Source of the DNA: Tulasnella sp. 424
Lineage: Eukaryota > Basidiomycota > Agaricomycetes > Cantharellales > Tulasnellaceae
DNA: 64,000 bases
Assembly (NCBI GenBank): GCA_019633425.1
Contig: WSUB01000153.1
Coordinates: 9,630 to 73,629, forward strand
Direction of reading: 5' to 3'
The notes under the pieces were generated by a model. It saw only the letters and a list, made by a program, of their open reading frames with translations. It did no database searches and had not been told where the DNA came from. How positions within the stretch are numbered: position 1 is the stretch's first letter; the number at the start of each line of letters is the position of its first letter. Shown one piece after another: positions 34,164 through 46,559 of the stretch. A program made the translations under genes and the position numbers.

Positions 34164-37100
34164 CACCTTGACCTCTCCACTTGAATCAATCGAAAATCCT
34201 CGCACTTGGGACGTCGACGCTCCGATACGAAAGCGCGTCCGTGATTCGATTGCCGAATCCGGCATAGAAAGGTTCTTTATGCTGCAGCCCAAAGGGACAT
34301 TGAGCATCCCGCAAAAAAGCCATCTTGAACACTTCCGGCTTGTGCATGACAACCTTCCGTGAAACGTCGCAACGTCATCGTTAGTCGCACCGGCTTTTGT
34401 ATTTCAAGGGGACTCACCGATGCAAGAACACCATCAACCGATCGGGACTCATAATCACCGGTCCCTCGGGCAGCTGACTGATCATTATTCTGTTTAATCC
34501 CCTTCAAATAATCCCTCGTCAAATTCGCTTGCCTAATCGCCCTAGACGTCGAGTACATCATCTTGTCCCATTCCGCGCAATATGAGTGTACAGTTTGGCC
34601 ACTCCTCAATGCGTCCAATCCCGTCCGATGAGGTTGAACATGCGACTCAACTCGTCAGACCTAGAAGCCAAATGGTCAGCAACGATAAAAAACAGTGGTA
34701 GCTAGATCCCAAGAGAGACATACTTTGTATCAATATCGCTCACCACGACTCTATCCGTCTCCTCCCGAACAAAGGTCCAGTGCGAGTGACGCCTCCAGTA
34801 GCAATCAGCGAGAACATGATCGTATTAGCTCCTTTTGCAAATCCAACGCCTTCAACTGATCGGATGAGAGTTGAGGATCCTTGACGTAGTTCTTATGCCT
34901 CGTTGCTGGCGTAGTCGTAGATGTTGGTGAAGAGCTTGTCGGACGCGATCCGGAAGACGGATCGGTCTGCGACTTATGAGTGGGGAAGTCGGTGTTGGGG
35001 CTTCAGGCATATCCTATAGTGCGGAAGAGTCTCCCAAGTTAACATACATCGACCTCCAACCAAGAGACTCCGGAATCTCATTAAGTCCGCAGTAGCGCTC
35101 GCAGTAGGCGTCCAAGCCGGTCTCCCAAATTCCACCTCCGCGGGAACTCCCAACGCACCCTCGGCCGCCGCCGTCCCAGGAACCTATTGCTCCTGCTGCT
35201 GTTCAGCTGTCTTACTCTGATTCGACCACTTAGCCCAGCTCGTCCCTGAAGTCCTCTTCTCGTTCACCCTCACCGTAGCATTTGCAGGGGGTAAACTTGG
35301 ACTTGTAGGTGGTGAGGTGTGTTCTGGATCGAATGCGCTCGACGGTAATGGTGGACGCGGTTGATGTTCTAGTAGCAGTTTCATGTTGTGTCTCTATTGG
35401 AATAAGGTCGCCATCTGAGGAGAATTGACTTGTTGAGTGATGAACCTATACCAGGTAGAGCAAGGACGTCCATGAGTAGCACCACGCGGCCTCGTATGGA
35501 CCTACCTCACCCCCCACTTCACAACCAACCGCTTGCGCCCAGTAGCATCCGGATCCGCCAGCAACCTCGCGTACTCCACTTTCTCATCGTCAAACCATCG
35601 CGCACTCTCCAAATCATCAAACCTCCCCCGTCCTTCATCGTTGTCGCATAAACTCAATTGGAAAGAGATTTTCTTCTCCTCGATGTTGACCCAGAACAAG
35701 TCTCGTTCGGTTCCATCCTGGTAGAACTGGCCACCTTGACCAAATGTCGAAGAATTTTTGTCCTGGGGTGTCGATGAAGGTTTGCCTCCCGCAGCGTCAT
35801 CCTCAGCAACGCAGGCGTACCCGATTGCCCAAGGTGACTGGGCCCCACATTCACCACCGCAGTATCCTTCACAAGCGGCCTGAAAGTCGGTCTCGCAGGC
35901 GATCTCGTCGGGGAAGCTTCCCACTCTCAGGTTTAGTCTGGCGGCGACGTCGACAAGTCCCCTGCATTCGACATCGCAACCTGCATGTCCGGAGGCGCGG
36001 AAGCACCCCGACATACGGTGTTTACTCTCTAGTGACGGTAATGGGAATTCGACGGTGGGGAGGAGGACCAAGGGAACGGTTGAGAGGATTCGCGGTCTGT
36101 CCGTGGCGTGGAGAGTCCTTGGTTCAGTGTCTTGCCAACCTCGTGCGATTCCCCGCCAGCTGCTCCAGCGTTATGATACGCAGCCATATCCAGCCCAACT
36201 TCTTTCCATAAACGATTTCCGGCGACTGAGCGGCCTCCTCATCCAAGGCCTTCGCGGCTTCCTTCGACTCCTCGTCCACCCTGTTGCTGGGCGACAACCC
36301 CACCTTCACATCGTGGAGATGATCCCTTGCCTTCTTCGCTTGGCCTAATAATATATTATTAGCGTTGGTTATGGCGGTTTCCCAAGTTTCGGTGCGGTAG
36401 TTCAAATGGTGTTAGCTTTGCTGAGAACGGAGTAGGTTGAGGCGGTGGACTCAGTGCACGGGTTTTCAGGAGATGGATATTGAGAATCAGAGTTTGCGGA
36501 GGTAGTACTATCGTGGCAGAGCTTCGATGATGAAGGATATTCAAGTAATGTGTTTCCCGATGCCGAACTGGGACTTGGTGGTGAGACGCTGCCGAATTCG
36601 AGAAACGTCGCCTCGTTTATCGTCCCCCCCCCTTTTTAGAGCGCGAGCAAAAAGAACATTCGGTTAACTTAGCTATACCCGATGCACCATTTACAGACGG
36701 ACTGACCTTTGAGTGTGAGGGTGCAGCGTTAACGTTCTTGTCTTCATCGGAATTGACTTCCTGGTTGGCGTCAGGGCTCAAAGCGTTCTGCGGGCTCGTG
36801 TTGGCGCTGAGCGTCACCGTTGCCCTCCATTTCGTCGCTCGGTACCTAGAAGGCGCGGTCATAGTCTCAATAACGTCTCCAAATGTGGATACTGACCGGG
36901 TCATGGGTGCATGATCGTAGTCTGGGCAAGTTGCAAAGCGGACCGACTGGCCAGTGTGGAACCCAATAAGGGACTCGTCATGACCTCTTCCGAAACATCC
37001 ACCTCGGGCTCAAACACAAAGGAAGCGTCTCCTTCATCTCCCATCTCCATCGAATACGGTTCGGTTTGCCATTGACGAGTATGTTGACGGCTTTTGTCCC

Positions 37101-37260
37101 CTAGTCCGAGGACCTGCCATTCGCCGAGTCGAACATGGAACGGGGAGTACGCAAGTTCTCGTTCGGCGGTCGTTTCGTTGATGCGTTCGATGACCACAAC
37201 GTCGATTGCGTCTGTGAGGGTTAATGCACTAATTGATGAGAGATTTATGTATATATAATA
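34164..37260 (-). pseudogene. PAH1: Lipin / phosphatidate phosphatase (PAH1/Ned1-like), copy 2
   Basis: Minus strand, in order: N-LIP (YSPFHVRLGEWQVLG near 37.13 kb, then SFVFEPEVDVSEEV), FWVNIEEKKISFQLSLCDN and KRLVVKWG (35.7-35.5 kb), GTSWAKWS (35.25 kb), C-LIP with SDIDTK where copy 1 has SDIDGT (34.75 kb), MFNLIGRDWTH, a TRDYLKGIKQN region, VVMHKPEVFKMAFLRD, and finally FYAGFGNRITDALSYRSVDV and IDSSGEVKVEL near 34.17 kb. The catalytic DxDGT motif has lost two codons and there are several frame changes, so it is dead. It is more complete than copy 1 at the 3' end, and its last residues run directly into family B sequence. Confidence 0.75.
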
Positions 37261-37839
37261 TGAGGCACAGCTGAGAATACTCCTCGAACGTAGTTGAGGG
37301 CCGTCGAGAAGACCCTTTGCCGTCGACTAGACTAGGAGTGAGGGTGATTAAAAGCGGTAGGGAATGTGAGCGGACATGAAAATAAAGAGAGCTCGCGGAG
37401 TGAAGGCAATGGTCGTTTCGATTTTGTCTGAACCCCCCTTCACACCACGTGACATTACCTTCGGCGAAAGGAGCAGCCTTCTCTAGGCAACGTCCTTTCC
37501 CAAACCACTTCAATAGACGAAACAACGAAAGTTGGCCCAAGATCGCGCGGCTCCATAGCTAGCACGAATCTAACGACCGAAAAGCGACAATCAACCGCCA
37601 GGGAGCCGCCGCCATCGTCTTCCTACTCCCCTGGTCAAGTCCGTGATTCCATCTTGGCCACAACACAACGGCCGTTCCTTGATCTCGACCAAATTTGCGA
37701 TGGCTAGACGGGCAAAGTTGAGCATGTGGAATTCGATATTCTGGTCGAATGGGATGAAGTTGTTGAAGGAGGTGCGGCGGAGAAGGGAGATAAAGCTGCG
37801 GCGGACATAAGGCCGGCGTCCAACGCGCAGGACGGCTAG

Positions 37840-38075
37840 CGGCGGAAACGGCGTGGTCGGTCAGTCGGCATTAAAATACCACAAGTTGGTCAGTAACTCA
37901 TAACTTTGGAGACCGAAGGTAGCCCGAGCGATGGTTAAGTTATCTTTCGGATAGCAGTTCACAAAGCCAAACACGAAAACGATGATGGGGAGGAACACCC
38001 AGACACGCCCAAGAAGAGCTGACGAGCTCGGTCGTTGACCATTCAGTAATCCAATCGCTCTTTCAAGCGCAACAT
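37840..38075 (-). pseudogene. NOXA: NADPH oxidase (NoxA-type) fragment
   Basis: On the minus strand GRVWVFLPIIVFVFGFVN then PKDNLTIARATFG, matching the first transmembrane segment of fungal NoxA. The following intron sequence (accaacttgtggtattttaatgccgactga) is shared with the larger copy at 42.8 kb. Only this exon is present. Confidence 0.6.
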
Positions 38076-38389
38076 CCTTGGATTTATGGTTACCAAGGCA
38101 TTTTTAGCTCCTTGTACCTTCTGCATCAAGCCTTGCAATCGCTGTCCCTCGGTCTTGCTCGGAGCGAGTTCGTTGCGCCGTTGCCGATGGACATGTCCTT
38201 GTCAGGGCCAGATCGCGGGAATCCGTCCCCGAAGACGTGGCTATCAACCGACCGGCGCGTAGGACATGAGCTGGGGTTTAAGGAGGAAGAAATTGTGGAT
38301 CTTGCCGGACTCGCTTACATAACGGAAGGGACGGTCACGTCACCGCCTCCCAGTCTGCGATACCCTCCCCCCCAGCTGGTCAAGACTTT

Positions 38390-39850
38390 GATTCCACCCT
38401 GGCCACGACACAACGGGCGCTCCGATACCTCGCCCAAGTACTATATACATCTACAACAGCCGTACACTCCTCAACCGCTTCAGCGAACCGGTCCATCGAC
38501 CCTGCACCGCCGCTCTAGTAGTTCGCCATACCACACCAGCAACGGTAGAGGACACCATCCACCAGATGACTTCAACAACTCGAGAGCTCAATTCCGACAT
38601 CGCCAGTCTTCTGGGATATCTCACCATCAATATCAGTATTCCCGATACGCTTCACCGTACCGAGGAGGAGGAATTCACTCGCGGGCGAATTCAATACCCC
38701 CAACTTCTCCTCGGACTCACCCCGTCCACAACAAGCGCCTCTCCCTAACTTTGCGTTCCACCCTACGTCCCACCGCGCACTTAAAGAATGGCTGTTCGAT
38801 GAACTGAACTTGAGAGGGTTGAGGAAGGAAGCTGCAGAGAAGTTCTTGACTTGGAGAGAGAGGAACGGAGCGTCGAGGCGTACCCCAACCTCAACGCGTC
38901 TGGAGACGATTGCACCTACCGCACAACACCATGCACGGAGCGCAATTCATGGGCCACATCGTTGCGCCGGTCTTGCCCCTCGATGCGTTCGAGCGGCTCA
39001 CGTTCGACCAGACTTTCACCTCGTCGGGATTCGAAAGCGCGGATCTGGATTCAGAGGTCGAGGCGGAGGTGGAGAAGGAGTTCGAGGCGAAGAGTAGGGC
39101 GCCTGCTGCTGTTCCGCCTACGGACGACGAAGAGGAGGCTGATGTGGAGAACCGCTTTTACTCGCTCGTTCGCAGTACGTCCACGCGTACGCTCAATCCG
39201 ATGCAGAGGGAGAAAGCGAGAACGACAATATTCGGACATGGGAAGCGGACTTCTCGAGGATAGTTGTGCCGCGCAAACGCGAACGAGAGCACTTTTCGTG
39301 GATGGAGACCATCCGGCCTTCTTCGTTCCATCACTTCCAGGGCCACCATTCCCTTCGTCGACCGCTGTCGGAAGTTGGGCCAAAGCACACTGAGGCGGAT
39401 AACCTATTACTCTTCCACCCTCATCAATATCAACACCACCTCCCCCCTCATCATCATCATCAGAACGGTACTCCCAATTACAGATCCTTGGAACACGGTG
39501 AAGCAGGGTACCAGACCGCCTCGTCCAACGTCGGTCCTTTATCGTCTTCTTCGGCATTCCCTCCGACGACCGCAATTGTATCGTCCGACCCGAACCCACC
39601 TGCATCTAGTTCACCTTCAGAAGAACTAGAGAGCCTCGACCCGCTCCACACCCCTCCCCTCCTCTTCTCGCACTCTCGATCTTGGTCGAAATCAAAACCG
39701 GATCGTCACCAAGATCAAGTTCTGGATCTTACCAGCCGCGTTTACTTTACCGCGTCATTCGGTGCGGGTGGCCAGGTTTGGGACGAGAAGCGCGGACTGG
39801 CGGTTGGCGATGAGCGGGAGAATTCTGATGATCTTGGGTGTGACGGTGGA
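38390..39850 (+). pseudogene. Family B gene, copy B3
   Basis: The most readable B copy. 38.4-38.8 kb carries a Ser/His/Pro-rich N-terminal part, then FHPTSHRALKEWLFDELNL and RKEAAEKFLTWRER (38.8 kb), MHGAQFMGHIVAPVLPLDAF (38.93 kb), a second frame from about 39180 with ENDNIRTWEADFSRIVVPRK, TEADNLLLFHPHQYQHHL and YRSLEHGEAGYQTAS, and near 39.75 kb SRVYFTASFGAGGQVWDEKR. Frame changes at about 38.9 and 39.2 kb could be introns, but none fits cleanly. It is convergent with A6. Function unknown. Confidence 0.5.
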
Positions 39851-40160
39851 TGGTCGAGCTGGCCTCTTGACTTTACGATCTTTGTGAACTCTTTCCCCGG
39901 TCTCTCGATGTGTTGTTTAGTGTCTGTCGCCACTATGGTTTCTTGTCGAGATGTAAACGACTTGATGATAAATTTGTTTTTATGTACGCATGGATGGGAA
40001 ATTGATATATACCGTTGCGAGACTCGGATTGTTGTTTGCCAAAGGGATGCAACCCCGGATCACACAGGTCGATGGAACAGAAACGCAAACTATTCATTTA
40101 ACAAAAGAGAACGAAAAAAAGAGAAGTTCCGTCGATCGCATAGAGGGGAGAGCAGATCCG

Positions 40161-40773
40161 TTAAGCGGTACCGGTTGCGAGCAAGTTATCCACCCAATCA
40201 CTGTTCCGGATATCAGCTCCTGGGTCTTAAATGCCAAAAAGATGCTTACCAATATACTTGATTTTCCTTGGCTGTCTTCGTCAGCCACTTCTGCAACATC
40301 TCTTTGGTCCGCACAAGAGGCATCCCATTCATGCGCCAATGACCGGCCCCGACATGGTCAAAAGCGGGGGAGCTCGACAAAATGAACCGGATGTTTCGCT
40401 AATATATGGGAATCAGTGCCCTGCATGGCCGACGATTGGAGAGACGTCACTATCTACCTTTACAGCGGTTTCCCTCAGGTTCTTCGGTCTCCGGCTCTCA
40501 TGTATCTTCCATGGCTGGTGTTCTTTCACGAGCCCAACTATTTCGTCGGCGGTTAGTGGGGCATTTACCGCCAGCCGAAACGCCCCCCTGTGGATAATGA
40601 CAAGTGCTGAGCAAGGCCAACATTGATAGTTATAATTATGGTGAAGGTGGTGCTTACGCAATATACCAAAGCATGTCGATGCTCTTCTGGTTGGGTTCCT
40701 CGTCAAACACAGGGTCGGTAAGGGGAGGGACAAGGAAAGGCGCTTCGGGTCGGAGCTGCGCCGTAGCTGTCAT
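40161..40773 (-). CDS. Forkhead-like small gene family, copy A6
   Basis: Minus-strand exons 40773-40658, 40587-40458, 40398-40250 and 40200-40161 join in frame to about 144 aa. Features: MLWYIAGAFRLA, PLTADEIVGLVKEHQPWK, RNIRFILSSSPAFD, GHWRMNGMPLVRTKEMLQKW. The last exon stops after 13 codons, the shortest C-terminus in the family. It forms the left end of the large palindrome whose right end is A4. Confidence 0.58.
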
Positions 40774-40863
40774 GTTTGAGGGAGATGTGGAAAGAAATAG
40801 CTGCCAACGGTAAGGGAAACGAAGAGAATGAGCTGAGTGAAGGGGTACTCAGCAGATGTTGGG

Positions 40864-41012
40864 TTTTATGGTCTTCTCCCCGTACCCCCTCGTAGAGCGA
40901 AGCTTTCTCAGTAAATGAATAGCAATCAATTTATGTAGTTTTATGGTTCGGGTGCGAGGAAGCTCACCTAGCTCACGCTCCTGCATGGTGACCTGGCCGA
41001 TATTGCAGCAAT
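40864..41012 (-). promoter_or_regulatory. A6 promoter: palindrome and TATA box
   Basis: A TATA-like cataaaac on the minus strand lies at about 40862-40870, about 90 bp before the ATG. The ATTGCNGCAAT palindrome lies at about 41002-41012, about 235 bp before the ATG. Confidence 0.5.
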
Positions 41013-42644
41013 TGGCCTCCCACGCCACTGCCATGACAGTGAGCTCTTGCCTAGGACCGCACAATTTGGACTAGACTGAAGCAACTCGGGGCATGCCTAC
41101 AGGCAATTAACCTTCGCAAAGTCAGACCTCACCTCGTTACAGGTCGTCGTTGGGAAGGCGGCGTTGGTTTTGGATCCTACATGCGTTCCAGCCACCGCCT
41201 CCAGATTGGAAGTGATCCATTCCTACTTTTGCACAGGCATTAATGAAAAAGAATCCAGTTGCATCGTTAACTTCGGGCATTTAGTCGACCTAGCTCGTAT
41301 TATTCGTGGATAGCCACTGTTTGCATCAACGTTCCTCCTGCCTCATTTACGAAGAGAATTGCTGGATGAAGAGGTTGCTGTAGATATCGTATTATATGTG
41401 AGACAGAATGTTGTTAGACTTCTCTCGTACCCCCACGTAAGACTTTCATTCAGCGAATCAAAGGTATTCCTTCTTGAACTTTGTTGATTAGGACGCGAAG
41501 CAGTACTCACCTGTTCGGTGGGCTTGCGCGGTGGAGGTCCCGTGAACGGAGGTTGCGACAACCGATTGCGACAACCGATTGCACCGTGCGACTGTCAGTA
41601 AACTATCACCAACGACCTTGTACCAAGATGTGAGCAGCTGGATGAATGTCAATTCTCCAGTATTGGAGATCCCACTTACCTTTATTGGAGAAACTGTGCT
41701 TCGGTCTCCGAGTGGGGGGACATTGTAATATGTACTATCAGGCTCCGCTCCTTCTACCTTCGAACAATCTGCTCATTGTCGACTGCCTGCATTATGGGTG
41801 AGTGAATGAAAGCACGCCTCAAGGGCTACGAGATGAGCCATTCCGTTTGCTCTGAGCTGTGGGAGTCGGGCCAACCTATTGCGGGCAGGAGATCTGGTTG
41901 TCCTTGTCACCCCATACGACTCGAGAGAGCCGTCGGCGACGAGGACCAGAGCGGTCGTTGTCCCGAATAGCGCGCTTTCGTCACTAGCGACAATGATCAC
42001 GATGGTAAATACCAATCGTATGCGGGCGACAGATGTATGTGTATGTGGTGCGTGGGGGCTGGTGAGGAGTGGCGGAAATTCCCAGGACCTGGGTCCTTTC
42101 CAGCAGTGCATCAGGGGTGTTAACCAAACAGAATTTGTCATCAAGCCCTCAACATCTCCATTGCAGAGGCCCGCGGTCGCGACAAAAACATACAGAGCGG
42201 ATGAAAGCAGTTCGAGTCGAGAGTCCGGCTTGACCGTTTGTCATCTCCAACACAAAACCCCTATCAGCAGGCAAAGACAGCACGACAGCCGCTGGTCTCC
42301 ATCACGACCATCGTCACTGCGCTCATCATCGCACTCAAGCTTGTCCTCAACCACCAACCTGCGCCTCTCGGCCCAAACCGCCGCCGACTCGCCAGAAGGT
42401 CTCATATTCTACGTGCCGGTCGGTTGATAGCAATGCATGCGAGGATGATAAGTCTCCCATATCAAACCTCGAGGCAATTGGATTAAGGACATGTACGTCG
42501 GTAACGGTCCAACACACCTCGCTGGTATCAAGACGGAGCGATGGCGGTTGCAAGGTGTAATCCAGAAGGTACAGGAAGTTAAAAATGCTATAGCGCCCAC
42601 AAATCCCAAGATGTTGCAGTCGAAAGAGCGATGGTATTACTAAG

Positions 42645-43615
42645 AGGGTCAACGACGGAGCTCGCCAGCTCTTCATCGGTGTCCGGTGCTCCTTCACATG
42701 GTCCCTTTTGCTTTGTCGTCATGAACTACTACCTGAAGGATAATTTGACCATCACCCGGGCCACCTTCGATCTCTGGTATTCGTGGGTTATTACCAAATC
42801 CTGGTATTTTAATGCCGACTGACTGATCACACCTCTTCCGCCAACCAGCCATCGCTCACGCAGCTGCAGTGGTCCTGCACGTCGATGTCGCCTGTATTCC
42901 CTTCCCGGTCTGCCGTAACCTCAGGTCTTCTCCACCGCACCTCCCTTAACAACTTCATCCTATTCGACAAGAACATCGAATTCCACAAGCTCACAGGATG
43001 GTCTATCGCCTTCTTCAGCGCTGTCCACACGCTAGTCCACATATTCAACTTTGCTCGTCGGGCCATCGCAATGTGCAAGAACGCCAGGGATCACATCGTC
43101 CGGTTCCTGGAAGCCAACTTCTTCAAGTTCCTCACCGGTCCAAGCGCTACAGATGAGTTATGGCGTGACCCGATTTCGTTAAAGACTATATCAATAAACA
43201 CAACCCGATCCTGGAAGTCTCCAATGCTCCGGGAACATCGTCGGCGTCTTCTGGAAACACTGGCTCGTTGGCGGCCCCATCTGGATTTACGAGCGCATCC
43301 TCCATGAAGTCCGCTCTCGTCACGGTATCTACGTCTCCAAAGTCATTCAACGTTCTTCGAGGTTACGTAAATCCAAATCAAGAAGGAGAAGACCAGAGTC
43401 CGCGCCGGTCAATGCATCTTCCTCAATCGCCCTCCGGTCTTGTAATTCCAGTGGCATCCGTTCACCTTGACCTCGGCTCCCGAAGAGAATTACATCTCGG
43501 TTTTCGCGTTGTGGGCGATTTCACGGGTGCTTTTGCCAAGGCCCTTGGGTGCGACCTCGATAGCGAGGAAGGGCAGGAAGGGTGATGATGAAAAGGACGG
43601 AAGAGTCATTGGAAC
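42645..43615 (+). pseudogene. NOXA: NADPH oxidase NoxA-type, degraded
   Basis: Reading across frames in order: NYYLKDNLTITRATF, an intron, AIAHAAAVVLHVDVACIPFP and VCRNL, LNNFILFDKNIEFHKLTGWS, AFFSAVHTLVHIFNFAR (heme-binding His region), then VGGPIWIYERILHEVRS, YVSKVIQRSSR, and a piece near 43.45 kb corresponding to WHPFTLTSAPEENYIS, VVGDFTGAFAKALGCD. These are consecutive parts of the fungal gp91phox homologue that makes superoxide at membranes. Several frameshifts and the missing C-terminal FAD/NADPH sites make it a pseudogene. It sits exactly in the centre of the palindrome. Confidence 0.78.
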
Positions 43616-45271
43616 CGTCACCTTAACGGCGTCTTATCACGTGTCATAGTTAACGGCCCCTTCTGCAATGCTAGTGAGTGCTTCTTGAAGGTGCGTATAA
43701 TTGACCACTGACAGGACTCCCTGACACAAAGAACTTCTAGTCCATATTACGCTCGTCCTTTTAAATTATCATCAAGCTCGTTTCCTAGTCTGCACACCCA
43801 TCCCCTTTCGATCTTTAAAAAATCATCTTTGTACTTGTCGTCCTTCCATTTACATAAGCTGTTGGTTTGATAGAAATACATTTGGGTTTTCTGGGACCTA
43901 ACTGCTTAATCCAATTGCCCCGAGGTTCGATATGGGAAACTTATCATCCTCGCATGCATTGCTATCAACCGACCGGCACGTAGAATATGAGACCTTCTGG
44001 CGAGTCGGCGGCGGTTTGGGCCGAGAGGCGCAGGTTGGTGGTTGAGGACAAGCTTGAGTGCGATGATGAGCGCAGTGACGATGGTCGTGATGGAGACCAG
44101 CGGCTGTCGTGCTGTCTTTGCCTGCTGATAGGGGTTTTGTGTTGGAGATGACAAACGGTCAAGCCGGACTCTCGACTCGAACTGCTTTCATCCGCTCTGT
44201 ATGTTTTTGTCGCGACCGCGGGCCTCTGCAATGGAGATGTTGAGGGCTTGATGACAAATTCTGTTTGGTTAACACCCCTGATGCACTGCTGGAAAGGACC
44301 CAGGTCCTGGGAATTTCCGCCACTCCTCACCAGCCCCCACGCACCACATACACATACATCTGTCGCCCGCATACGATTGGTATTTACCATCGTGATCATT
44401 GTCGCTAGTGACGAAAGCGCGCTATTCGGGACAACGACCGCTCTGGTCCTCGTCGCCGACGGCTCTCTCGAGTCGTATGGGGTGACAAGGACAACCAGAC
44501 CTCCTGCCCGCAATAGGTTGGCCCGACTCCCACAGCTCAGAGCAAACGGAATGGGTCATGCCATAGCCCTTGAGGCATGCTTTCGTTCACTCGCCCATAA
44601 CGCGAGCAGTCGACAATGAGCAGATTGTTCGAAGGTAGAAGGAGTGGAGCCTGATAGTACAGTCGCCCTGTGCAATCGGTTGTCGCAAACTCCGTTGACG
44701 GCACCTCCACCACGCAAGCCCACCAAACAGACGAGTACTGCTTCGCGTCATAACCAACAAAGTTCAAGAAGCGATACCCTTGATTCGCTGAATGAAAGCT
44801 TCGTCTACGGGGGGTACGAGGAGAAGTGTAGCAACAGTCTGTCCCACATGTAGTACGATATCTAACAGCAACCTCTTCATCCCTTTGTAAATCAGGCAGG
44901 AGGAACCCAGGAAGTGTCTACCTACGATCAATACAAGTGTAGGTCGACTAGACGCCCAAAGTTAACGATGCAACTGGATTATCTCTTCATTTAATCCCTG
45001 TCCAATGAAGACGACATTTGATGCTAAGATTTGAAACACCGAAGGAAGTAGGAATGGATCAAAATAGCATACCTCACACTATTTCCCATCTGGAGGCGGT
45101 GACTGGAGCGCATGTAGGATCCAACGCCGCCTTCCCAACGACAACCTGTGCCGAGATGGGGTCTGACCTGGCGAAGTTCAATTGCCTGTACGCATGCACT
45201 AAGCTGCTTCAAGGTAGTCCGAACCGTGCGGTCTTAGACAAGAGTCCCCAGTCACGGAAGTCGCACGGGAA

Positions 45272-45409
45272 TTGCTGCAATATCGGTGAGGTATGCGAAC
45301 TTCCTCTCAACCTAAACATCACAGTATATAAGCTGATTGCCATTGCTTTGCTGAGATAGCTCCGTTCTACGGTCGGGCACGGGGGGGATTCCAGCAGCAG
45401 GCATATAAA
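45272..45409 (+). promoter_or_regulatory. A4 promoter: palindrome and TATA box
   Basis: The ATTGCNGCAAT palindrome is at about 45271-45281, about 210 bp before the ATG. A catataaag TATA-like box lies at 45402-45410, about 80 bp before the ATG. Confidence 0.5.
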
Positions 45410-45483
45410 GAAGCCCGTTCACCCAGCCCGCTCTCTTCGTCTTCCTCACCTTAGCAGCATCTTTCTCTACGTTTCCTGCAAAT

Positions 45484-46163
45484 ATGACTATCTCAGTCCA
45501 GTTGCAAGTCGACAAACCCTTTTTGGTCCCTCCTATCACCGATCCCGTGTTTCAGGAACAAGCCGACCAGGACGTCGAGATGATATTCTTCATAGTGTAA
45601 GGACCATCTTCACCATAATAGTAGCAGCGAATGCCGTGCTTACTCGGTCCTTGTCATTATCCATGATATTCGCGTCAGGGGGGTATTTCGGCTGGCAGGC
45701 CCATTTCGGCTGGTGGACCCTCACGCACTAACCGTCAACGAAATATTGGAAAGCCTCAAGGACCACCAACCATGGAAGATAGTAAACAAAGAGGCTGCAA
45801 AGGTAGAGAGCGACATTGAACCAATTGTCGGCTATGCAAGGCACTGATTCCTATATATTAGCGCAACATACGATGGATCTTAACAAGCTCACCAGCATTT
45901 GACCACCGCGGGGACCGCCATTGGTTCATGACTGGTATGCCTCTTGTACGGACCAAAGACTTGTTCCAGAAGTGGCTGGAGAAGGCCGCACTAGACCGGA
46001 CTGATGAAGAAATCGAGGCACAGTAAGCATCTTTTTTTTTCGCATTTAAGACTCAGGAGCTGATATGCGGAACAGTGCTTGGTTGCACGATCTGCTCGCA
46101 TCGTCCAACGAAGCCGCTCTCTCGTACCCGCTCCCCGACGAGGCTCACGACCCACGAGTTTGA
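45484..46163 (+). CDS. Forkhead-like small gene family, copy A4
   Basis: Predicted exons 45484-45596, 45679-45802, 45862-46022 and 46076-46163 join in frame to about 161 aa. Features: MIFFIVGVFRLA, ALTVNEILESLKDHQPWK, RNIRWILTSSPAFD, HWFMTGMPLVRTKDLFQKW. Exon 2 contains a short in-frame duplication (FRLAGPFRLV). One C is missing from the run that reads gacccc in A5, so the C-terminus ends early (HDPRV) while the longer family C-terminus continues in the +1 frame. Confidence 0.58.
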
Positions 46164-46559
46164 CACCACTCGAAAATGGCAAAGGGGCAAGGAGGGGAGT
46201 TATCCGACGCTTCCAAAGGTTTCGTGAACGGTGGTCTCCTTTCTGGATCGGTGTTCGAGCTGGCTCGTCTCGGTCATGGAAGCTTGCGGCGGAGACCTAT
46301 GCAATCGGAGGAACTTCTCTTCTTTTTGTTCGTTCTCTTTTGGAATTCAACAATTTGCGTCGCTATTGCATCGACCTTGTGTGACCCGGGGTTGCATCCC
46401 TTTGGCAAATAACAACCTCGCAACGGTGCATATAAATTTCCCACACATGCGTGCATAGAAACAAATTTTATCATCAAGTGGTCAACATCTCAACAATAAA
46501 CCATAGTCGCGACAAAAAATAAACAACACACCGAGAGAGAGGGGAAAGAGTTTACAAAG

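Larger units (their letters stand above)
40161..46163. repeat. Large imperfect inverted repeat (A6...NoxA...A4)
   Basis: The left arm, about 40.16-42.486 kb, is the reverse complement of the right arm, about 43.904-46.16 kb. The inner 670 bp of each arm are almost identical (the same 182-aa and 123-aa open frames occur in both). Further out the arms diverge and carry indels, including a left-arm insertion at about 41.58-41.73 kb. The unpaired centre of 1.4 kb holds the NoxA pseudogene. Confidence 0.85.

Noticed and set aside
41773..44619. 182-aa and 123-aa frames present twice in the palindrome arms, considered as a duplicated gene
   Set aside because: Identity only reflects the near-identical inverted arms. 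The frames show no motif, lie upstream of A genes and diverge freely in the other two module copies.
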